Positions 28,133-36,794 of a DNA stretch of 64,000 bases are shown here, piece after piece; within the stretch, counting starts at the first letter, position 1; each line of letters starts with the position of its first letter. Position numbers and translations under genes: made by a program. Source of the stretch: Sedimenticola sp. (GTDB lineage Bacteria > Pseudomonadota > Gammaproteobacteria > Chromatiales > Chromatiaceae); NCBI GenBank assembly GCA_027083925.1, contig JALWMK010000122.1, positions 1 through 64,000 of the forward strand, read 5' to 3'. The notes under the pieces were generated by a model, which saw only the letters and a program-made list of their open reading frames with translations, was not told the origin of the DNA and made no database searches.

Positions 28133-28228
28133 CCATCCTGTGCCTGCCTGCAGACCGCGTTATCAAAACTGACTGTAGAAGTGCTATAGCGGCACTTTGA
28201 TGCCTTGCATTAGGCAGGCACAGGATGG
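28133..28228 (+). other. Candidate structured element: 17-bp perfect inverted repeat with nested stems
   Basis: CCATCCTGTGCCTGCCT (28133-28149) / AGGCAGGCACAGGATGG (28212-28228); nested ATCAA/TTGAT (28162/28197) and AGTGC/GCACT (28180/28192). Confidence 0.5.
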
Positions 28229-28267
28229 CTGAACACGGCATATTAGGTGGCCGGGGTAATAGTATTC

Positions 28268-28720
28268 ATGCAAAAACACATTGCTGTTCAAACTGAGTAT
28301 TTTGATCCTGCTGAAGAAGAGCGGCAGCTGCGCCTGGGAAACCCCCGCATTGGCGCTATTGTCAGCTTCCTGGGCCTGATGCGGGACATCAATGAGGAAG
28401 ACCAGGTCAGCGCCATGACCCTGGAGCACTACCCCGGCATGACGGAAAAGGCCCTGGCAGCCATCGTGGAAGAAGCGCAGCAGCGCTGGGATCTGGAGGG
28501 AATTCGCGTCATTCATCGCATTGGTGAGCTACTGCCGGAAGATCCCATCGTGCTGGTGATGGTGGCCAGCCGCCACCGGGGTGAAGCCTTCCGCGCCTGT
28601 GAATTCGTGATTGACTACCTGAAAACCCGCGCCCCTTTCTGGAAAAAAGAAAAGACCACAGATGGCGAGCGCTGGGTGGAAGCCCGCCATAGCGACAGGG
28701 ATGCGGAAGCGAAATGGTAG
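28268..28720 (+). CDS. moaE: Molybdopterin synthase catalytic subunit MoaE
   Basis: IGAIVSFLGLMRDINEEDQVSAMTLEHYPGMTEKALAAIVEEAQQRW...RIGELLPEDPIVLVMVASRHRGEAFRACEFVIDYLKTRAPFWKKE; likely start ATG 28268 (ORF track 28247). Confidence 0.95.
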   Translation: MQKHIAVQTEYFDPAEEERQLRLGNPRIGAIVSFLGLMRDINEEDQVSAMTLEHYPGMTEKALAAIVEEAQQRWDLEGIRVIHRIGELLPEDPIVLVMVASRHRGEAFRACEFVIDYLKTRAPFWKKEKTTDGERWVEARHSDRDAEAKW

Positions 28721-28857
28721 GTGTTTTGTCGGCCGCCGAGCTTGCCCGGGGTGCGGCAGAACCAGATTGCGGAAAGTGCCCCTGGTTTATTGAGTGAAGA
28801 TACCTTATGGTGACACATGATGACTTTATTACACCGGCAGAAGGAAGCTGCATCGCC

Positions 28858-30324
28858 ATGAGCAGGCGCAACTGTTTTCAGCACGGTTTTTACCGAATTG
28901 TTTCCGTGTTGATGCTGCTGTTCGTGATGGCGGTTTCCGGTGGATGTTCCGATGAAGGCGCGCAGGACGATCGACCCAATTTCCTGTTCGTGGTCTCGGA
29001 TCAGCAGCATTATCAGGCGCTGGGTGTGGTGGACGAGTTTTTTATCACGCCAAATCTCGATGCTTTGGCTGGGCAATCCGTGTTTTTCACCCGCGCATTC
29101 GTGAGTTCGCCCCAGTGTTCGCCCAGCCGCTCGAGCCTGTATACAGGGTTTTATCCCCACAACACCGGAGTTATCGGCAATACCGGGTCGATTGATGCCG
29201 ACGGCAACAAGATCGGGCAACTAAGTGATTCCCTGAAGACCATTGGTGAATACCTGAAACCGGCAGGTTACCGAACCGCCTACATCGGAAAATGGCATCT
29301 GGGCGAAGTGGGCCAGCATGCCCGGGGATATGATGTGCAGCATTTTGACACCTTCAGGGGTGGGGATAATACCAGCGACACCGACAAATCGAAATTGGCC
29401 ATGGCGTTTCTTGCCGAGAGGGGTGAAGGGAAAGCGCATCCACCCTTTGCGCTGTTTCTCAACTATACAAACCCTCATGATATTTACGACTATGGTGGCT
29501 TTTCCAATCCGGAACCCGTCAAGGAGCTGATGCAGGGCGTCAAACTGCCGCAGAGCTATTATGAAGAGGAGTTCGCCGAAAAGCCCAGGGTACAGTCCTT
29601 GTACATGGAGGTGGATACCGGCAAGCATTTCAAAGACAGGCCGGACGATGTGTGGAAGACCTACCGGGGCTTCTATCGTGACCGGGTGCGGCAATTTGAC
29701 ACAGAGCTGGGAAAGGTCATCCAGGCCTTGAAAGACGCGGGTGAATGGGAGCGGACCATCATCATCGTGACCTCGGATCATGGCGATATGGACACCCGCC
29801 ACCGTTTGGTGTTTAAGGGGCCTTTTGGTTATGAGCAGGTCATTCGCGTGCCTTTGATGATACGGGTTCCGCAAAGCTTCGGGATGGTCAAACCGCGCAA
29901 GGAAAGCGCCATGACAGTAAATGTAGATATCCTGCCGACCATCCTTGGCTTTGCCGGCCTGCCTGCAGCAGTGGGTGACGGCGCCAGCCTCAAGCCGCTG
30001 TTGCTCGGCGCGCCGGACGATACGTGGCGGAAAGAGGTGGTGGTGGAATACTACAATAAGCAGAAATGGGTGCATCCCATACGGGTTATCCGCAGCGACA
30101 GATACAAGTATGCCGATCATCTGGTGGGGATGGATGAACTCTATGATTTACAGCAGGATCCCGGTGAGATTCACAATCTGATCGGCGATGAAGGTCATGC
30201 TCGGGTACGGGAACAGCTTTCTCGCCGGCTGGATGCGTGGATCGCCAAGCACTCTGATCCTTTTTACCGATTGAAAGCCACCGACCGGGAAGGCAAGCCG
30301 GTGGCGCCCGGAGATGCTTTGTAG
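28858..30324 (+). CDS. Sulfatase, predicted lipoprotein
   Basis: Cys-type sulfatase motif CSPSRSSLYTG, sulfatase fold motifs, lipobox VSGGC near the N-terminus; ORF track start 28807. Confidence 0.9.
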   Translation: MSRRNCFQHGFYRIVSVLMLLFVMAVSGGCSDEGAQDDRPNFLFVVSDQQHYQALGVVDEFFITPNLDALAGQSVFFTRAFVSSPQCSPSRSSLYTGFYPHNTGVIGNTGSIDADGNKIGQLSDSLKTIGEYLKPAGYRTAYIGKWHLGEVGQHARGYDVQHFDTFRGGDNTSDTDKSKLAMAFLAERGEGKAHPPFALFLNYTNPHDIYDYGGFSNPEPVKELMQGVKLPQSYYEEEFAEKPRVQSLYMEVDTGKHFKDRPDDVWKTYRGFYRDRVRQFDTELGKVIQALKDAGEWERTIIIVTSDHGDMDTRHRLVFKGPFGYEQVIRVPLMIRVPQSFGMVKPRKESAMTVNVDILPTILGFAGLPAAVGDGASLKPLLLGAPDDTWRKEVVVEYYNKQKWVHPIRVIRSDRYKYADHLVGMDELYDLQQDPGEIHNLIGDEGHARVREQLSRRLDAWIAKHSDPFYRLKATDREGKPVAPGDAL

Positions 30325-30456
30325 TACCTTCTTGCCAGTCGCATGGGAAGCCCTGACCTTTGATCGGGGCTTCCCGTCGATACCGGCCGGGTGTTTCCGG
30401 CAAGCAATCTCCTGAACCACTGGATTCCGGAGCTTCTCAAAATTTGGAGGGACACG

Positions 30457-31158
30457 ATGGCTATCGATGCAATGAAAATACTTGGCAGTCTGCTCAACAG
30501 TGGTGCGCTTTCCCGTGGCTCCGGCTCCAACGTGCTGGGCGCGGTACTGGGTTCGGTGCTGGGCGGCGGCCAGTCCGGTGCTTCGGCGGGCAGCGGGCTG
30601 GGAAGCATGCTGGGGGGGCTGCTGGGAGGCGGCTCGTCTTCTGGCGGCGGCATAGCGGATATGCTGGGTGGTTTGCTCGGCGGCGGCGGCAGGTCATCCG
30701 GCGGTGGTCTGGGCGATCTACTGGGTGCAGCGATGAAGCAGTTTGGCAGTGCACCCCAAGGCATGGGGCTGGCGAATTTTGAACCCGCTATCGAGCCAGA
30801 ACAGGCAAACGAGCAGGCGACCATCATGATCCGCGCCATGATCAATGCCGCCAAGGCGGATGGTCGGGTGGATCAGGAAGAACAGCAGCATATCATCGAG
30901 GGTCTGGGTGATGTGACTCCGGATGAAGTTGAATTCGTGAAAAAGGAAATGGCCCAACCCCTGGACGTGGAAGGTTTCGTGCGCAGCGTTCCCCAGGGCA
31001 TGGGGCAACAGATCTATCTGGCTTCCCTGATGGCCATCGATCTGGATACCAATCCCGAGGCGCAGTACCTGCATCAGCTGGCGCAAGGGTTGGGGCTGGA
31101 TGCGAATGAAGTGAACCAGCTACACGAACAGCTGCAAGTGCCCAAGCTGTATTCCTGA
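30457..31158 (+). CDS. DUF533/TerB-like domain-containing protein
   Basis: Gly-rich N-terminus then IMIRAMINAAKADGRVDQEEQQHIIEGLG (TerB-like); ATG 30457 preceded by GGAGG. Confidence 0.85.
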   Translation: MAIDAMKILGSLLNSGALSRGSGSNVLGAVLGSVLGGGQSGASAGSGLGSMLGGLLGGGSSSGGGIADMLGGLLGGGGRSSGGGLGDLLGAAMKQFGSAPQGMGLANFEPAIEPEQANEQATIMIRAMINAAKADGRVDQEEQQHIIEGLGDVTPDEVEFVKKEMAQPLDVEGFVRSVPQGMGQQIYLASLMAIDLDTNPEAQYLHQLAQGLGLDANEVNQLHEQLQVPKLYS

Positions 31159-31191
31159 TGCTGCTGGCGCTCCTTCGGGGGCGCCTCTCTG

Positions 31192-31845
31192 CTACAGCCG
31201 CCCCAACAACCAATCCCGGATAGCCACAACCTCTTCCGCACATACGGTATGGGCCATGTCATATTCATGCCAGTCAACCGTGTGGCCCATCTGCCTGAGC
31301 CTGGTGCAAGCGTCCATCCCCACAGAACAGGAAACCACGGTATCCATGCGTCCATGGGCCTGGAAGATCTGCCGCGGCGTGGAACTGTCCAGGGGAACAG
31401 ACTCGGGTAGATAGGTGGACAAGGCGATCACCCCCGCCAAGGGCAGTGGCATGCGCAGGGCTGTGGCCAGGGCGATCACGCCACCCTGGGAGAACCCCGC
31501 CAGGAAGATGCGCCCGGGTCTGATGCCCGCCTGGATCTCGGCTTCCACCAGCGCCTGCAGATAATCCACGGAGCGCAGAATGCCCTCGACATCAATTTTC
31601 GCCATGAGATCCATGGCATAGACGTCGTACCAGGCGGGCATCACATGGCCGTTGTTGACGCTTACCGGCATGGCGGGCGCATTTGGAAACACGAAGCGCA
31701 CATGCTTTTCTTCCGGCAGGCGCAGCCCCGGCACGACGGGAGCGAAATCATTGCCGTCGGCGCCCAGGCCATGGAGCCAGATCACCGTGTATTCCGCATT
31801 GCCTTGGGGGTTGATTTTGATGCAGGGTGGATATTCCATAAACAT
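31192..31845 (-). CDS. Carboxylesterase/phospholipase, alpha/beta hydrolase
   Basis: WLHGLGADGNDFAPVVPGLRL and nucleophile elbow LAGFSQGGVIAL. Confidence 0.93.
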   Translation of the reverse strand: MFMEYPPCIKINPQGNAEYTVIWLHGLGADGNDFAPVVPGLRLPEEKHVRFVFPNAPAMPVSVNNGHVMPAWYDVYAMDLMAKIDVEGILRSVDYLQALVEAEIQAGIRPGRIFLAGFSQGGVIALATALRMPLPLAGVIALSTYLPESVPLDSSTPRQIFQAHGRMDTVVSCSVGMDACTRLRQMGHTVDWHEYDMAHTVCAEEVVAIRDWLLGRL

Positions 31846-31905
31846 ATACGCGCAGAAAAAACGCTATACTAGCAAGCCCTGAAGAAAAACGACGGAAACA
31901 GGCCC

Positions 31906-32019
31906 ATGAATTCACGTCTCCTGCTGTTGGTCAGCGTCGTGCTGCTGCTTCTGGCTCTTGGCGGCTGCGGCAACAAGGGTCCCCTGTATACTCCGGAAGC
32001 CGAACAAAAAAGCAACTAG
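31906..32019 (+). CDS. lptM: LptM-like small lipoprotein (YifL family)
   Basis: 37 aa MNSRLLLLVSVVLLLLALGGCGNKGPLYTPEAEQKSN; lipobox then CGNKGPLY; directly upstream of lysA; below the ORF-track size cutoff. Confidence 0.85.
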   Translation: MNSRLLLLVSVVLLLLALGGCGNKGPLYTPEAEQKSN

Positions 32020-33267
32020 ATGGATCATTTCAACTACAAAAACGGCCAGCTCCACGCCGAAGATGTTTCGCTGAAGCACATCGCCTCCACCCACGGTACG
32101 CCCTGCTATGTGTACTCCCGCGCCACCCTGGAGCGTCACTGGCACGCCTTTGACGATGCCTTCAGCCAGCATTCGCATCTGGTGTGCTATGCGCTAAAGG
32201 CCAATTCCAATCTGGCGGTGCTGGATATCCTGGCACGTCTGGGTTCCGGTTTCGATATCGTATCCATGGGCGAGCTGGAGCGGGTAATCAAGGCAGGCGG
32301 AAAAGCTGGCAAGACCGTATTTTCCGGCGTGGGCAAGCGTGCCGACGAGATGCAATACGCCCTGGATCTGGGCATTCGCTGCTTCAATGTCGAATCTGAA
32401 CCGGAGCTGAAGCGCCTTTCCCAGATCGCCACGGGCATGGGTGTGGAGGCTCCCGTGGCTCTGCGCGTAAACCCGGACGTGGACGCCCAGACCCATCCCT
32501 ATATTTCCACCGGCCTGAAGGAAAACAAGTTTGGCGTACCGGTCGATACGGCAGTGGAGCTGTACCAGAAAGCCGCCCGGCTGCCGGGGCTGAAAATTTC
32601 CGGCATCGACTGCCACATCGGTTCCCAGCTCACTGAGCTGTCGCCGTTTCTGGACGCCCTGGATCGGATATTGCTGCTGGTGGACAAGCTGTCCGCCCTG
32701 GGCATCTCCATTGATCATCTGGACGTTGGTGGCGGACTGGGAGTTCCCTATCAGGGAGAAAACCCGCCTTCGCCAGCGGAATACGCCCAGGCCATTTCCG
32801 GCCGCCTGCAGGGCAAGCCCTATGAAATCTTCATGGAGCCAGGGCGCGCCATCGCTGCCAATGCGGGCGTTTTGCTGACCCGGGTGGAATACCTCAAGCC
32901 CACCGCAGAAAAGGATTTCGCCATTGTAGACGCCGCCATGAACGACCTGATCCGCCCTGCGCTGTACCAGAGCTGGCAGGAAATTGTTCCCGTGGAAAAC
33001 AGCCATGGTGGAAGAGACGGGTGCTACGATATTGTGGGGCCGGTATGTGAGACCGGCGATTTCCTCGGCAAGGAACGGCAGTTGAGCCTGTCCCCTGGCG
33101 ATCTGCTGGCGGTGCGCTCTGCCGGTGCCTATGGCTTCGTCATGGCCTCCAACTACAACAGCCGCCCCCGGCCCGCCGAAGTCATGGTGGATGGAGCCGA
33201 CATGTATCTGGTTCGGGAAAGGGAGGCCCTGGCCGAACTCTACCGCGGGGAGCACCTGATCCCGTGA
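32020..33267 (+). CDS. lysA: Diaminopimelate decarboxylase
   Basis: PLP fold III: CYALKANSNLAVLDILARLGSGFDIVSMGEL; GGGLGVPY; C-terminal CETGDFLG. Confidence 0.97.
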   Translation: MDHFNYKNGQLHAEDVSLKHIASTHGTPCYVYSRATLERHWHAFDDAFSQHSHLVCYALKANSNLAVLDILARLGSGFDIVSMGELERVIKAGGKAGKTVFSGVGKRADEMQYALDLGIRCFNVESEPELKRLSQIATGMGVEAPVALRVNPDVDAQTHPYISTGLKENKFGVPVDTAVELYQKAARLPGLKISGIDCHIGSQLTELSPFLDALDRILLLVDKLSALGISIDHLDVGGGLGVPYQGENPPSPAEYAQAISGRLQGKPYEIFMEPGRAIAANAGVLLTRVEYLKPTAEKDFAIVDAAMNDLIRPALYQSWQEIVPVENSHGGRDGCYDIVGPVCETGDFLGKERQLSLSPGDLLAVRSAGAYGFVMASNYNSRPRPAEVMVDGADMYLVREREALAELYRGEHLIP

Positions 33268-33935
33268 AGCGCATCCCCGAAGCGGAAGAGCTGATGGACG
33301 AGCAGGGGCAGGCGCTGGCCTATGCCGAAGCGGATTTTTCCGCCTCCAACGCCCTGTTTATCGAACTGTTCGAGGCACTGCACTCCGGCGAGTTTGACGG
33401 CATGGCGCTGGATCTGGGCTGCGGCCCTGCAGACATCCCCATCCGCCTCGCCCACCGCTATCCCCATGCGCAGATCGATGCCCTGGACGGTGCCCAGGCC
33501 ATGCTGAACCTCGCCCGGGCCGCCATAAACAACAGCGGCATGGGGCAACGCATCCATCTGCATTGCCAGTACCTGCCTGCAACCCGTCTGGAACAGCAAT
33601 ATGACGCCCTGCTTTCCAACAGCCTGCTGCATCATCTGAACAATCCTCAGGATCTATGGGAGACCATATGCGGCTGCGCCCGACCCGGTGCCAGCGTGCT
33701 GGTGATGGATTTGCTGCGCCCCCACTCCCCCCGGCAGGCAGACAAACTGGTGGTGGAATACGCCAGCGATGCTCCTGAAGTGTTGCGCAGGGATTTCAAG
33801 GCCTCGCTGCACGCTGCCTACACACTCGAAGAAGTACGCGAGCAACTGGCCGCCGCATCCCTGCCGGGGCTGGAGGTTACCCAGGTCAGCGACCGGCACC
33901 TGGCAATTCACGGCAGGCTGGGTGGGATGCCATGA
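33264..33935 (+). CDS. Class I SAM-dependent methyltransferase
   Basis: SAM motif ALDLGCGPADIPIRLAHRYPHAQIDALDGAQAML; between lysA and dapF. Confidence 0.85.
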   Translation: MKRIPEAEELMDEQGQALAYAEADFSASNALFIELFEALHSGEFDGMALDLGCGPADIPIRLAHRYPHAQIDALDGAQAMLNLARAAINNSGMGQRIHLHCQYLPATRLEQQYDALLSNSLLHHLNNPQDLWETICGCARPGASVLVMDLLRPHSPRQADKLVVEYASDAPEVLRRDFKASLHAAYTLEEVREQLAAASLPGLEVTQVSDRHLAIHGRLGGMP

Positions 33936-34762
33936 AACTGCAGTTCAGCAAAATGCATGGGCTGGGCAACGACTTCCTGGTGTTTGACGCCATCCACCAA
34001 AAGGTTCAGTTGAGCACGCAGCAACTGCGCTTTCTGGCAGACCGGCGCTTTGGTGTGGGCTGCGACCAGGTTCTGCTGGTGGAGCCTTCCCGGTCGGAAG
34101 ACACCGATTTCTATTACCGTATCTTCAACGCCGATGGTGCCGAGGTTGAACAATGTGGCAACGGCGCCCGCTGCTTTGCCCGTTTCGTCCGGGACAAGGG
34201 GCTAAGCTGTCAAGACATGATCCGGGTAGGAACGGCCAGCGGCACTATCGAGCTGTTTCTGCAGGAAGACGGGCAAGTGCGGGTCAATATGGCTGCCCCC
34301 GAGCTGCAACCCCGGGCAATCCCCTTCATTGCAGAGCAGCAACAGGCCGTGTATGACATCGTGGTAAGCGGAAAAAGCTGGCAGATCAGCGCCGTATCCA
34401 TGGGCAATCCCCATGCCGTGCTGGTCGTCGATGATGTGGAACAGGCGCCGGTGGACACCCTGGGACCCGCCCTGGAACAGCATGAGCGCTTTCCCCAACG
34501 TGTGAATGCAGGCTTCATGGCGGTGCATTCACCCACAGAAATCGACCTGCGGGTATACGAACGCGGCACGGGAGAAACCCTGGCCTGCGGCAGTGGCGCT
34601 TGCGCGGCAGTGGTTGCCGGACGATTGCGCGGCCTGCTTGAGGAACAGGTAAAGGTGCACCTTCACGGCGGCGATCTTGTGGTAAGCTGGGCGGGTGGGC
34701 AATCTCCGGTATGGATGAGTGGCCCCGCAATAGGGATTTTTGAAGGAACGATAGCATTATGA
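33932..34762 (+). CDS. dapF: Diaminopimelate epimerase
   Basis: FSKMHGLGNDFLVFD, NADGAEVEQCGNGARCFARF, ETLACGSGACAAVV. Confidence 0.98.
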   Translation: MKLQFSKMHGLGNDFLVFDAIHQKVQLSTQQLRFLADRRFGVGCDQVLLVEPSRSEDTDFYYRIFNADGAEVEQCGNGARCFARFVRDKGLSCQDMIRVGTASGTIELFLQEDGQVRVNMAAPELQPRAIPFIAEQQQAVYDIVVSGKSWQISAVSMGNPHAVLVVDDVEQAPVDTLGPALEQHERFPQRVNAGFMAVHSPTEIDLRVYERGTGETLACGSGACAAVVAGRLRGLLEEQVKVHLHGGDLVVSWAGGQSPVWMSGPAIGIFEGTIAL

Positions 34763-35433
34763 GCAGCAATATCGACCGGGAATTTGAACAGCAAATTTGT
34801 GACTATCTGCTGTATCACCCTAGCTTCTTTTTACGTCACACCGACATACTCAATGACCTGCGTGTGCCACATAAAACCGGTGGTGCCGTTTCTCTGCTTG
34901 AGCACAAAATCCGTATGCTCCAGGACAAGGCGGAAGCCTACCAGAAGCAACTGCAGGAGCTGCTCACAGTCGCCCGCGACAATGAACAGCTCAACCAGCG
35001 CCTGCACCGGTTGACGCTGAACCTGATCGAGGCGGAAAGCCGGGAAGATGTCCTCGCCATCCTGCAGGATGAATTGCGCGAGCGCTTCAATGCCGACGCC
35101 GTGGAACTCAAGCTGTTTTCCACCCGCGAGCTGGAAGAAGCCCGGGTCAGCGAGTCGGGATTGGCCCTGTTCCGCACCTTTATGGACAGCGACAAGCCCA
35201 CCTGCGGCCCCCTCAAGGCAGACAAGCTCAAAACCCTGTTTGGCGACCAGGCCGGGGAAGAAGGCTCCGCCGCCCTCATCCCCATTCGTACCAGCGACCT
35301 TTCCGGTATCCTGGCCATTGGCAGCCAGGACCGGGAACGCTTCCACTCTGGCAAGAGCGTGGACTTCCTGGTGCGCCTTGGGGAATTGGTCAGCCTCAGC
35401 CTGCAGGCCATGGATTCCCGCAAAAAGCCATGA
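34759..35433 (+). CDS. DUF484 family protein
   Basis: YLLYHPSFFLRHTDILNDLRVPHKTGGAVSLLEHKIRMLQDKA; dapF-DUF484-xerC order. Confidence 0.93.
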   Translation: MSSNIDREFEQQICDYLLYHPSFFLRHTDILNDLRVPHKTGGAVSLLEHKIRMLQDKAEAYQKQLQELLTVARDNEQLNQRLHRLTLNLIEAESREDVLAILQDELRERFNADAVELKLFSTRELEEARVSESGLALFRTFMDSDKPTCGPLKADKLKTLFGDQAGEEGSAALIPIRTSDLSGILAIGSQDRERFHSGKSVDFLVRLGELVSLSLQAMDSRKKP

Positions 35434-36341
35434 GCACTGTCGCCACCAGTGACGACCCACTGGTGGAAAAATTTCTGCAGCATCTCGCCCTGGAAAGGCG
35501 GCTGTCGCCCCGCACCATCGACGCCTATCGCCGGGATCTGGCAGATTTTCTCAAGTGGCATCCGCATCAAGACCGACTGGACTGGAACACGCTGCATCAG
35601 TCGGAAATACGCAGCTATGCCGCCCAACGCCACCGCCAGGGACTTTCCGCAAAAAGCCTGCAGCGCCGGCTGGCGGCCCTGCGATCATTTTTCCGCTTCC
35701 TCAACAGGGAAGGCCTTGGCCAGCAAAATCCCGCTATCGGGGTTCGTGCGCCCAAGGTGAAACGCAAACTGCCCGCCACCCTGGATGTGGATCAACTCGG
35801 CCATTTGCTCGAACTACCTGGCGAAACACCCCTGGATCTGCGCGATCAGGCAATCATGGAGCTGCTGTATTCTTCCGGCCTGCGCCTGGCGGAGCTGGTC
35901 TCCATCGATCTTCACAGCCTTGACCACAATGACGCCATGCTGGAAGTGACCGGCAAAGGCAGCAAAACTCGCCGCCTACCGGTTGGCCGCAAGGCGCTGG
36001 AAGCTGTCGATCAATGGTTAAAGGTACGCGGAGAGCTTGCCGGCGCTGGTGAAACAGCACTATTCGTCAGCCAGCGCGGCGGCCGCCTGAGTGCCCGGTC
36101 GGTGCAAAGCCGTCTGGCTCTGCGCGCCAGAGAGCAAGGCTCTCCCCGCCATGTGCATCCCCACATGCTACGCCATTCCTTTGCCAGCCACCTGCTGGAA
36201 TCCTCCGGTGATTTACGTGCCGTGCAGGAACTGCTGGGTCATACCGATATCAGCACCACCCAGATCTATACCCACCTGGATTTCCAACACCTGGCGGAAG
36301 TCTACGACCAGGCCCATCCCCGGGCAGGGAAGAAAAAATAG
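35430..36341 (+). CDS. xerC: Tyrosine recombinase XerC
   Basis: Catalytic R-H-R-Y set: GLRLAEL, HPHMLRHSFASHLLE, ELLGHTDISTTQIYTHLDF. Confidence 0.96.
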   Translation: MSTVATSDDPLVEKFLQHLALERRLSPRTIDAYRRDLADFLKWHPHQDRLDWNTLHQSEIRSYAAQRHRQGLSAKSLQRRLAALRSFFRFLNREGLGQQNPAIGVRAPKVKRKLPATLDVDQLGHLLELPGETPLDLRDQAIMELLYSSGLRLAELVSIDLHSLDHNDAMLEVTGKGSKTRRLPVGRKALEAVDQWLKVRGELAGAGETALFVSQRGGRLSARSVQSRLALRAREQGSPRHVHPHMLRHSFASHLLESSGDLRAVQELLGHTDISTTQIYTHLDFQHLAEVYDQAHPRAGKKK

Positions 36342-36425
36342 ACCTCGGCATTTTCTGCCTACGACACACCATTTTTCTTCCAAAAGGCAAAACCTGACAT
36401 TCCTCAGCTGAATACCCGCTTTTGT

Positions 36426-36439
36426 TTGACTTGGGTCAA
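36426..36439. promoter_or_regulatory. FNR/Anr-like binding site (TTGAC-TTGG-GTCAA)
   Basis: Perfect TTGAC-N4-GTCAA palindrome matching TTGAY-N4-RTCAA, upstream of the anaerobic RNR genes. Confidence 0.65.
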
Positions 36440-36498
36440 CAAACTCTCGTGGCACAACATTTTGTGGATGCTAATATCTATTAACACTATATGTTGAC

Positions 36499-36753
36499 TA
36501 TAGAGCACCTCTATTAATTCATGATTGGCATCTACGCACATGAGGGCAGCGATAACTTCGTCGCCTACAGGGATGTAGGTGAGGGGCGTAAGCTGGGAGC
36601 GGAAGCTTTGAAAATCTTGCAAATAGCCTGCTACAAGGTGAATTGCGCTTGCGCAAGAGAAGGTGCCCTGGGGCATTTGCTGCGATCTTCGCCTTGTTCT
36701 CACTGCCCTCATGCACGAATCTGCTCAAACAGAATTAATAGAGGTGCCCTATA
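36499..36753. mobile_element. MITE-like element, copy 2 (255 bp)
   Basis: TIRs TATAGAGCACCTCTATTAATTC / GAATTAATAGAGGTGCCCTATA; homologous to 350-515 but longer by two internal blocks. Confidence 0.8.
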
Positions 36754-36754
36754 G

Positions 36755-36774
36755 CCCGAATCCACCGATTCAGG
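36755..36774. repeat. Short palindromic repeat, copy C (CCCGAATC-CACC-GATTCAGG)
   Basis: Same family as copies A, B, D, E; one nucleotide from the right end of MITE copy 2. Confidence 0.65.
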
Positions 36775-36794
36775 TATTACTCGAAGAGATTTTC

